Under the pieces are notes generated by a model. It searched no databases. It was not told where the DNA came from and saw nothing but the letters and a program-made list of their open reading frames with translations. The translations under genes and the position numbers were made by a program. 7,852 nucleotides of DNA from NCBI GenBank assembly GCA_007130025.1, contig SLTF01000428.1, forward strand, positions 1-7,852. The letters are read 5' to 3'. The DNA comes from Spirochaetales bacterium (lineage in GTDB: Bacteria > Spirochaetota > Spirochaetia > DSM-27196 > PWMO01). This document shows, in pieces, positions 1 through 5,592 of this stretch. Each line of letters opens with the position of its first letter. Position 1 is the first letter of the stretch.

Positions 1-716
1 ATGTCCCCCAACCAGTCTTTGCGCCCCATGTTTGATCGAAGCGCTGCAGCACGCACCAGTTTTTGCGCGATGTAGTAACCAACCGGATGCACGTACGGGT
101 CATGCCACGGCACAAATGCGTTGAAGCTGTCATGCTGGTTGCCGTGTTCGATCCAGACGGTCAACGCTCCGCACCGGCGGGTTATGGAGTAGGATGGATC
201 AAGAGTAATGTGATAGCGAGCAAGAATCGGGGCAAACCCCGGGTCACACGCGAGATCATGGTCGTGATTGCCGGGAGTGACGGTAATCGATACCGTTTCT
301 CCCGTCAGCCGGAATTGCTCGAACAGGTCGGAAAACTCGGCAATGATTTTCTCGAGCATCGCCGTTCCCTGGACACCCGAGACCTCCCAGAAACCGAAGA
401 GATCTCCCGCGATGATCAGCTCAACCGCTCGTTTGGACGACTGCGCGTGTGCACGAAGGGTCTCCAGAAATTGTATCAACTCAGGGAGGAAATCGCACTC
501 ACCAAGGGATCCGTCGCCTCCGAGGTGGAGGTCGCTGATCAGAAACAGTTCGGTATCCGACCAGCTTGGGGGAGAAGCCCGATGCGCGTGAGCGGGCTCC
601 TGCAACGCAGGTGTTTGTTCGGTTTCAGGCAGCCGCGACTGGTTCACAAATCTTAGTGTATTGATCCGCGTCGCTCCTTGCAACCGATCAAGGTATTGCC
701 TCCGGGAGACGGTCAT
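1..716 (-). CDS. Calcineurin-like metallophosphoesterase, C-terminus cut by window edge
   Basis: A leftward reading frame of 238 codons starts at an ATG at 716-714 and runs off the left edge, so the C-terminus is missing. The calcineurin-like phosphoesterase metal-binding motifs are in order: SDLHLGG at residues 61-67 (D62, H64), GDLFGFW at 104-110 (D105), GNHDHD at 149-154 (N150, H151) and EHGNQHD at 190-196 (H191). These residues bind a two-metal centre that hydrolyses phosphomono- or diesters. The first 50 or so residues before the core are polar and show no signal peptide, so the protein is probably cytoplasmic or peripheral. The substrate cannot be told; the layout recalls UDP-2,3-diacylglucosamine hydrolase relatives, but the EHGN form suggests a different subfamily. 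No good ribosome site precedes the ATG, and the start lies 14 bases from the divergent membrane enzyme gene, so a start further inside (for example the GTG at residue 24) is possible. The family call is firm; the start is not. Confidence 0.88.
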   Translation of the reverse strand, partial: MTVSRRQYLDRLQGATRINTLRFVNQSRLPETEQTPALQEPAHAHRASPPSWSDTELFLISDLHLGGDGSLGECDFLPELIQFLETLRAHAQSSKRAVELIIAGDLFGFWEVSGVQGTAMLEKIIAEFSDLFEQFRLTGETVSITVTPGNHDHDLACDPGFAPILARYHITLDPSYSITRRCGALTVWIEHGNQHDSFNAFVPWHDPYVHPVGYYIAQKLVRAAALRSNMGRKDWLGD

Positions 717-724
717 AGTAGTTT
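696..724 (+). promoter_or_regulatory. Weak putative promoter for the LtaS-like gene
   Basis: TTGCCT at 696-701 and TAGTTT at 719-724 are separated by 17 bases, and the -10-like box ends six bases before the ATG at 731. The matches to the sigma70 consensus are modest (4 of 6 and 3 of 6), and the region lies inside the 5' end of the divergent phosphoesterase gene. It is listed because the divergent gap of 14 bases leaves no room for a promoter elsewhere and because the spacing mirrors that before serA. If used, the transcript would begin at or beside the start codon. Confidence 0.25.
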
Positions 725-730
725 TGCCGG

Positions 731-2386
731 ATGAGACGAATTGTTCTTTCCGGCGCCATCTTCGCTTCATTCCTCGTGGTCAACGGAAGCCTCACGGTGC
801 ATCGCTGGTTGACCGGCGAAGGATGGTGGTTCGCCCTGGTACCCGCCGCAGAGACAATCGTGATCCTTCTGCTGGCCGTTGTTGCGGCAGCGCTTTCCGG
901 CCGCCGCAAGCTTGCCGTGGTGATTGGGGCTGCGGTGACGTACGGAACGTTGAGCGTGTACGCGCTCGCCGAGTCGCTCTTTCAGTTTATCTACGCACGG
1001 CCCTTTGTCCCCGCCGCCGACATCCCGATGGTACGGGGAGCGCTTCTCCTGCTCTTCGGGCAAATTGGAGATCGTGCGACGGTGCTCATGCCCGTTACGA
1101 TCGGCCTGATTCTGGGAGTCTTCTGGTTGGCGGCGGCTCTGATAATCTGGTTTACGGCGCGGCTGGTCGCTCGTGCCAATCCGCCGCGCGGCACGGTGGG
1201 GGCCATTGTCGCTGTCTCACTCATGTTGCTCGCGGTGGTTCCGTATCCGACGGTGTTGTCGGCTACCGTTGCCTCCGGACTGGCAGCAGGGGGAAGCGTG
1301 GTTTTTGAAGACGTTGTGCACGCGGCCACCGTCAATGAGGTGCCGGAGGTGGAGGAGACGCCCTACGCCTTCCCGGGAATCATGGATCGCGATATCTTTG
1401 TGTTTGTCATTGAGGCGTACGGATACGCCGCGTTCAGCCGCCCGGAGCTTTTCGCGCAGCTCGAGCCCGATATTCGCCGGTTTGAAGAGGTGCTGACGCG
1501 GGCGGGCTACGGTTTGGTGAGCAACTATCTGCTGTCACCGGTTGCGGGCGGCTTCTCCTGGCTCGCAGAGGCGACCTTCCTGACGGGACAGTGGATCAAC
1601 TCTCAACCGGTGTTTGAGCAGCTCTACGCGGCGCCGGTGTCAACGATACCGAGTTTCCTTGTAGACGGCGGCTACTACACATTTACGGTAAAACCGGGAA
1701 CGGTACACGGATCATGGCCGGAGGGGTGGGATCTGTTCCGGTTCAAGGAATCAATGATCGCTTACGACGGGGATTTCAACTATCGGGGGCCATGGTTTTC
1801 GTTCGTCCCCATTACCGATCAGTTTGCAATCCATGCGGCGCACCGGCGGCTCGGAGAGCTTCGGGGACCCCGTGGGGCCGCGGAGCATCGTCCGGTTTTT
1901 GCCTACTATCAGTTGGTGAGCAGTCACACTCCGTTCAATCGGATACCTCCCTACATCGAAGACTGGGATCTCCTGGGAGACGGGTCGATCTATCACGAGC
2001 TGAGCGATCAAATTCTGACCTTCGACAACACCTGGACCGGTGGAACGCAGCTTGAAGAGGGCTACGTCGCCTCGATCTCGTACGTGTTCACGGTGATTTC
2101 TGAATACATCGACCGCTTTCTTGACCATTCGCGGAACCCGATCATCATCGTGTTTGGCGATCACCAGGCGCAGCGGCCAATTCGGGAACAGACCGCTCAT
2201 CTGTCGGTGCCGTTTCACGTTGCATCGCGCGATCCCGAGATTCTTGCGCGGTTCGCCGGGCATGGGTTCACGCCGGGCATTCGGGGCGAGCAACCACCAC
2301 CGCACCCGCGTATGAGCGAGTTCTTCCCGATGTTTGTCGACGTCGCGCGCGACGTTGTTTCGACGGTCGACCACTCGGCTGAGTGA
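731..2386 (+). CDS. Membrane-anchored LtaS/sulfatase-like phosphotransferase (alkaline phosphatase superfamily)
   Basis: The protein has 551 residues. About five hydrophobic segments fill the N-terminal third (roughly 4-22, 33-55, 61-80, 117-142 and 155-185), followed by a globular domain that should lie outside the cytoplasmic membrane. The domain carries the LtaS/YejM/sulfatase signature. DIFVFVIEAYG at 221-231 supplies the first metal ligand (E228). GGFSWLAEATFLTG at 273-286 puts S276 where these enzymes carry the Thr/Ser nucleophile. SSHTPF is at 397-402 (H399), and FGDHQ at 475-479 supplies the distal ligands D477 and H478. Known members move phosphoglycerol or phosphoethanolamine, or hydrolyse related esters, on envelope glycans and lipids. 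The exact donor and acceptor cannot be read here. An in-frame TAG at 719-721 bounds the start, so 731 is the earliest ATG and keeps the first membrane segment. No clear Shine-Dalgarno precedes it. The gene diverges from the metallophosphoesterase, and a shared role in envelope phosphate chemistry is possible but unproven. Confidence 0.88.
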   Translation: MRRIVLSGAIFASFLVVNGSLTVHRWLTGEGWWFALVPAAETIVILLLAVVAAALSGRRKLAVVIGAAVTYGTLSVYALAESLFQFIYARPFVPAADIPMVRGALLLLFGQIGDRATVLMPVTIGLILGVFWLAAALIIWFTARLVARANPPRGTVGAIVAVSLMLLAVVPYPTVLSATVASGLAAGGSVVFEDVVHAATVNEVPEVEETPYAFPGIMDRDIFVFVIEAYGYAAFSRPELFAQLEPDIRRFEEVLTRAGYGLVSNYLLSPVAGGFSWLAEATFLTGQWINSQPVFEQLYAAPVSTIPSFLVDGGYYTFTVKPGTVHGSWPEGWDLFRFKESMIAYDGDFNYRGPWFSFVPITDQFAIHAAHRRLGELRGPRGAAEHRPVFAYYQLVSSHTPFNRIPPYIEDWDLLGDGSIYHELSDQILTFDNTWTGGTQLEEGYVASISYVFTVISEYIDRFLDHSRNPIIIVFGDHQAQRPIREQTAHLSVPFHVASRDPEILARFAGHGFTPGIRGEQPPPHPRMSEFFPMFVDVARDVVSTVDHSAE

Positions 2387-2392
2387 ATTCAA

Positions 2393-2421
2393 TTGTACGA
2401 TTCAGGAATACGCGTTATCAT
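2393..2421 (+). promoter_or_regulatory. Putative promoter just before serA
   Basis: TTGTAC at 2393-2398 and TATCAT at 2416-2421 are 17 bases apart. The -10 box matches 5 of 6 consensus positions; the -35 box matches only TTG. The -10 box ends six bases before the serA ATG at 2428, so initiation would fall at or next to the ATG and give a leaderless or near-leaderless message. The alternative is that serA is simply read through from the upstream membrane enzyme gene. Confidence 0.35.
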
Positions 2422-2427
2422 GCGGAT

Positions 2428-3624
2428 ATGAAAACACTGGTTGCGGATGCCTTTCCGGAGGCAGCGATTGATGCGCTGAAAGAGATTGGTCTTGAGGTGT
2501 CGTATCAACCCAAACTCAGCGGAGCCGAACTGGCGTCCGCGGTTGGCGACTCTGCCATCCTGATTGTGCGCTCGACAAAGGTAGACGCGGACGCGATTTC
2601 CGCCGCCAACGCGTTGAGCCTCATAGTGCGTGCCGGAGCCGGAGTCAACACCATCGACGTCTCCGCGGCAAGTGCGCGGGGCATCTTTGTGACCAACTGT
2701 CCCGGGAAGAACTCGATTGCGGTTGCGGAGCTGACGCTGGGGCTTCTGTTGGCGGCAGATCGGCGTATTGCAGACAACGTCGTCGACTTTCGCGCAGGAA
2801 CCTGGAATAAATCGCTCTACTCGAAGGCCGAGGGGCTTGCGGGTTCGGTTTTCGGAATCATCGGCTTTGGGCAGATCGGACAGGAGGTGGCTCGTCGCGC
2901 CAAAGCCTTCGACATGACGGTGTGCGCATGGTCGCGGTCGCTTACGCCCAAGCGGGCGGCTGAGTTTGGCGTGGAGTACTGCGCGTCGGTAGAGGACCTC
3001 ATCGACCGCTGCCGGATTGTGTCGCTCCACTGCGCGCTTACCTCGGATACGCGCGGACTGATGAGCGCGGAGCGGATTGGACGGATGCGCCCGGGAGCAA
3101 TTCTTCTGAACACCGCGCGGGCCGAGGTTGTCGACGAATCGGCGTTGATTTCAGCGCTGCGGGAAGAGCGAATCTGGGCCGGCTTGGATGTATTTGCCGG
3201 TGAGCCCTCGGGGAAAGAAACGGCAATACAAAGTGAGCTTCGGACTCTCACCAACGCGGTGGTGACGCATCACATCGGGGCCTCCACCGAGCAGGCGCAG
3301 AACGCGGTCGCGGAAGAAGCGGTGCGAATTGTGAGTGAGTACGCGTCGAAGGGGGCGGTGCACAACTGGGTAAACCGTAGCAGCGCAACGCCGGCCAGGT
3401 GGCAACTCTCGGTTCGCCATTACGATAAGCCGGGCGTTCTGGCAAACGTACTCACCGAGCTGAAGCAGCAGGATATCAACGCCGAGGAGCTCGAAAACGT
3501 GATCTTTGACGGCAATCAGACGGCGTGCTGCACCATCAAGCTCGATGATCGCCCCTCGGAGCAAACCCTTGAGCGCATCCGGGCACGGACTGACGAGGTG
3601 ATCAGCGTGTCGCTTTTTCCATGA
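2428..3624 (+). CDS. serA: D-3-phosphoglycerate dehydrogenase with C-terminal ACT domain
   Basis: This cytoplasmic enzyme of 398 residues oxidises 3-phosphoglycerate to 3-phosphohydroxypyruvate with NAD, the first step of serine synthesis. It has the D-2-hydroxyacid dehydrogenase layout. An N-terminal substrate-domain half carries RAGAGVNTID at 68-77. A Rossmann fold carries GFGQIG at 146-151 (G146, G148, G151). The catalytic trio R231 (NTAR), E259 (DVFAGEP) and H282 (HIGAST) is complete. An ACT domain runs from about 325 to 398 with DKPGVL at 333-338, the region that binds serine or another effector in relatives. The length fits the short SerA class, which lacks the extra intervening domain. 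Two small oddities are ARAE where ARGG is usual, and HHIG where PHIG is usual. The ATG at 2428 fits the family N-terminus (MKTLVADAFPE). A GTG at 2383 overlapping the previous stop would add 15 atypical residues. No Shine-Dalgarno lies at normal distance. The substrate could be another 2-hydroxyacid, but phosphoglycerate is most likely. Confidence 0.92.
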   Translation: MKTLVADAFPEAAIDALKEIGLEVSYQPKLSGAELASAVGDSAILIVRSTKVDADAISAANALSLIVRAGAGVNTIDVSAASARGIFVTNCPGKNSIAVAELTLGLLLAADRRIADNVVDFRAGTWNKSLYSKAEGLAGSVFGIIGFGQIGQEVARRAKAFDMTVCAWSRSLTPKRAAEFGVEYCASVEDLIDRCRIVSLHCALTSDTRGLMSAERIGRMRPGAILLNTARAEVVDESALISALREERIWAGLDVFAGEPSGKETAIQSELRTLTNAVVTHHIGASTEQAQNAVAEEAVRIVSEYASKGAVHNWVNRSSATPARWQLSVRHYDKPGVLANVLTELKQQDINAEELENVIFDGNQTACCTIKLDDRPSEQTLERIRARTDEVISVSLFP

Positions 3625-4282
3625 AGGCGACAAACCAGTCGAAGAGGATCTGAACCGTCGGTTGCACGGTTCCGAGTTTGGGGATCATGAACACAAACAC
3701 CCGTTCCTGCTCAGGAACAAGGGCGATGTGCCGGACGGTTCCTGGCTCGCCGAGCTTCTCCTTGCAGATCAAGAGAGACTCCCGGATCTCCGGGGTCTGC
3801 GAATAGAGAAAGAAGGTTTTTCCGCCCCAGGTGAGTGGTTCCTTTTCCAGAATGTCCAGGTTCAGGATGCGTGCGCCCGCCATTCGGGAGTAGCCCGCCT
3901 CGATCAGGTGGCCTTCCAGCAACGCCTTGGAGCATTTTCCGGTGAGATGCCATACCATGAACATTCGATCAAATTTTCGAATCATGCGGGAGACGGGCAG
4001 GTAGAGCCACGAGTGACGGGGCAAGAGGGTGATCGTCGCGTCCACCCGTTTGATAAACCGGTTTTTCTTGGGAATGATGTTGGCGTGATAACCGGTCAGC
4101 CCGCCGATGTTGGTGAACTGCTGGTCTTTTGGTTCGAATACGGCCGAAAGACTCTTCAGTGCGGTCGCGACAATGCGCTGGTTCTTTCTTCGCCCCCGAA
4201 AATACCCAAGCGAGAGCAGGATCGTCGCAAAAACAAAAAACACGAACATTGGTTGTGAAACAACATCGCTTCCGTTCAGCAA
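3602..4282 (-). CDS. Unrecognised single-anchor membrane protein, last gene of the cstA unit
   Basis: The protein has 226 residues and starts at a TTG (4282-4280), chosen because AAGGAG at 4294-4289 lies six bases upstream; the next candidate, an ATG at residue 12, has no such site. Residues 11-28 form one hydrophobic helix followed by RGRRKNQR, so the N-terminus should face out and the remaining 195 or so residues should sit in the cytoplasm. That domain is basic and mixed alpha/beta in appearance, with segments such as GGLTGYHANIIPKKNR (60-75), FMVWHLTGK (108-116) and FVFMIPKLGTVQPTVQILFDW (196-216). I do not recognise the family and see no catalytic motif. It follows the ArsA-like ATPase by 60 bases without an obvious terminator, so it is probably cotranscribed and may anchor or regulate the ATPase at the membrane (inference). 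Its last 23 bases overlap the end of the convergent serA gene. The frame itself is well supported. Confidence 0.8.
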   Translation of the reverse strand: MLNGSDVVSQPMFVFFVFATILLSLGYFRGRRKNQRIVATALKSLSAVFEPKDQQFTNIGGLTGYHANIIPKKNRFIKRVDATITLLPRHSWLYLPVSRMIRKFDRMFMVWHLTGKCSKALLEGHLIEAGYSRMAGARILNLDILEKEPLTWGGKTFFLYSQTPEIRESLLICKEKLGEPGTVRHIALVPEQERVFVFMIPKLGTVQPTVQILFDWFVAFMEKATR

Positions 4283-4288
4283 AGGATA

Positions 4289-4294
4289 CTCCTT
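4289..4294 (-). promoter_or_regulatory. Ribosome binding site that fixes a TTG start
   Basis: AAGGAG, read on the minus strand, sits six bases before TTG at 4282-4280. This is the best ribosome site in the 60-base gap after the ATPase gene, and it decides the start of the 226-residue membrane protein. Confidence 0.7.
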
Positions 4295-4342
4295 GAGAAA
4301 ACCTCGAGGTGGAAATCGGGACGATTGTGCGTCATCGCGTGG

Positions 4343-5260
4343 TCAGAAAAAGGTTCCGGCGACGTCAAACGGGTTCTTGTACGCGCCTTCTTTCATCGGC
4401 GGATGCAGCGGAACACGATGAATCACGATGTCGCGCGCCTTCTCCCGAATTTTGGTTTCAACCTCGTCTGCCGCTTCGGCTCGGTCATCGGTGAACTTAT
4501 TGTTGAATCCAACCGCGAGTGGGATCTGGAGGTCCTTCAGTCCCTCAATGATGCGCTCGGTTTCCCGGAACGAGAGATAGTCGGGATTAAACACCACGGC
4601 AATGCGATTGTCGGGCCCCTTGAGCGTTTTGTACACCGCCAGGTAGCGCTTCCATAAGTCGTCGAGGGTTTTCATCACCCCGTCGTCCGACTCTTTGTAC
4701 GCGAGCACAAACCCCTCCTCGGAGTACTTGCCGGTCAAAGAGTGAATGGTGTGTCGCTTCTCCAGGATCTGCTTGCGAATACGCTTGAGGCGATCAACCC
4801 AGGTGATGGTGATATTGGGGAGCGCCAGAATGCGCAGGGTGAGCCCGGTGGGTGGGGTATCAAAGATGATATAGTCGTAGTCGGTTTCCTGACGGAAGAT
4901 GGTTTCCATGGCGGTGAGGGCGGCATACTCTTCCACGCCGGGAGAGTGCTTGAGTACCTTGAAATAAAGATCGAGGTTGAACGCCTTGGTATAGCTGTAG
5001 ATTTGATTCAGGATATCGATGTTTTTCTCAATGTACTCCGCGGCTGCCTTGTCGAGGTCGGTTTCCTGCAGGAAAAGGTTCTTTCCAAACTTCTGCTTCT
5101 TGTGCGAGAGCGTCAACCCAAAGATGTCGCCCAGGTTGTGGGCGGGATCAAATGAGACCGCCAGAACCTTGTGTCCCCGTTCGGACAACTGGTACGCGGT
5201 GGTTGCGGCGAGCGTAGACTTTCCAACGCCTCCCTTTCCGGTGAAAAATATCGATTTCAC
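4343..5260 (-). CDS. ArsA/Get3-family ATPase, single domain, no cysteines
   Basis: The 305-residue P-loop ATPase belongs to the deviant-Walker (SIMIBI) ArsA/Get3 group, which drives anion pumps or delivers tail-anchored proteins as a nucleotide-controlled dimer. GKGGVGKST at residues 8-16 is the deviant Walker A with its signature lysine (K9). FDPAHNLGD at 37-45 is switch I, and YIIFDTPPTGLTLRIL at 130-145 is the switch II region. The usual family text is DTAPTGHTLR; here the His is Leu. There is one ATPase domain, unlike plasmid ArsA with two, and no cysteine anywhere, so the arsenite-binding cysteines of ArsA and the zinc CxxC of Get3 are absent. The start is GTG at 5260-5258, with AAGGA seven bases upstream overlapping the previous stop codon. 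A longer frame to 5320 would read into the small gene with unrelated sequence. It lies between the 102-residue gene and the membrane-anchored gene in the cstA unit. Arsenite transport is unlikely; energising or assembling the CstA transporter is my inference. Confidence 0.88.
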   Translation of the reverse strand: MKSIFFTGKGGVGKSTLAATTAYQLSERGHKVLAVSFDPAHNLGDIFGLTLSHKKQKFGKNLFLQETDLDKAAAEYIEKNIDILNQIYSYTKAFNLDLYFKVLKHSPGVEEYAALTAMETIFRQETDYDYIIFDTPPTGLTLRILALPNITITWVDRLKRIRKQILEKRHTIHSLTGKYSEEGFVLAYKESDDGVMKTLDDLWKRYLAVYKTLKGPDNRIAVVFNPDYLSFRETERIIEGLKDLQIPLAVGFNNKFTDDRAEAADEVETKIREKARDIVIHRVPLHPPMKEGAYKNPFDVAGTFF

Positions 5261-5266
5261 GATCGT

Positions 5267-5272
5267 TTCCTT
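5267..5272 (-). promoter_or_regulatory. Ribosome binding site that fixes the ATPase GTG start
   Basis: AAGGAA on the minus strand overlaps the TAA stop (5273-5271) of the 102-residue gene and lies about seven bases before the GTG at 5260. It supports this start over the longer reading frame and suggests translational coupling of the two genes. Confidence 0.65.
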
Positions 5273-5579
5273 ACATGATGTCCAGACAGCCCGCCATTTC
5301 GGCGAGGGCATCGTCGGCATTCTCGGCGCGTCGGTTTACTACGCGGATTTCATGCTCCAGATGGGGCATCAGTTCGATGGAGATAAATGAGGGCGGAGAT
5401 GGCAATCCGGTGAACGAACCCATCAGAAGAAGCACGAACATGTTTTCAATCTCCCTGACCTCGCATGAGGTCAGGGCAGTCACTTTTTCTCGGTGAGAAG
5501 CGCCCACGACGTAGGCGAGATCCTTCACCCGAGCCCCAATTCTCTTGAACAGACTCGGTTTGCCTTCGTCGATGGGCAT
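5271..5579 (-). CDS. Small conserved-looking protein (102 aa) between cstA and the ArsA-like ATPase
   Basis: The ATG at 5579-5577 has a strong ribosome site (AGAGGAAG, 5593-5586) that overlaps the cstA stop; the longer frame to 5657 reads into cstA and lacks such a site. The N-terminal 45 residues are charged and likely helical (KPSLFKRIGARVKD at 7-20). A hydrophobic, proline-containing core follows: MFVLLLMGSFTGLPSPPS at 47-64, then ISIELMPHLEHEI at 66-78. The tail is acidic and has C98 near the end. The core has the pattern LLLxG, GLPxP, ELxPxLE. From memory this resembles small proteins encoded beside ArsA-like ATPases in other bacteria and archaea (a family I recall as cory-CC-star), but the paired C-terminal cysteines I associate with that name are absent, so the match is unverified. 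The core is short for a stable membrane span. Position alone suggests a linker or partner between permease and ATPase. Confidence 0.82.
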   Translation of the reverse strand: MPIDEGKPSLFKRIGARVKDLAYVVGASHREKVTALTSCEVREIENMFVLLLMGSFTGLPSPPSFISIELMPHLEHEIRVVNRRAENADDALAEMAGCLDIM

Positions 5580-5592
5580 GAACTTCTTCCTC

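Noticed and set aside
63..656. Plus-strand frame of 197 codons
   Set aside because: It is antisense to the metallophosphoesterase, whose minus-strand frame carries all expected metal motifs; the plus frame shows no recognisable motif.
1751..2392. Minus-strand frame of 213 codons under the LtaS-like gene
   Set aside because: The opposite strand holds the catalytic GDH motif of a well-supported enzyme; the antisense product is Arg-rich and has no recognisable domain.
2383..2427. GTG start for serA overlapping the previous stop codon
   Set aside because: It would add 15 residues before the normal SerA N-terminus and has no ribosome site, although translational coupling cannot be fully excluded.
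2389..3030. Minus-strand frame of 213 codons under serA
   Set aside because: It lies across the Rossmann fold of serA, which is clearly coding on the plus strand; long antisense frames are expected at this base composition.
3662..4258. Plus-strand frame of 198 codons opposite the membrane-anchored protein
   Set aside because: The minus frame has a hydrophobic anchor, positive-inside charges and a good ribosome site with correct operon spacing; the plus frame has none of these.
4304..4311. Palindrome CCTCGAGG in the gap after the ATPase gene
   Set aside because: Eight bases with no loop and no T-run; too short to call a terminator or operator.
5261..5320. Longer N-terminus for the ArsA-like ATPase from an ATG at 5320
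   Set aside because: The extra 20 residues read out of frame through the end of the small gene and do not fit the family, which begins just before the P-loop; the GTG at 5260 has a ribosome site.
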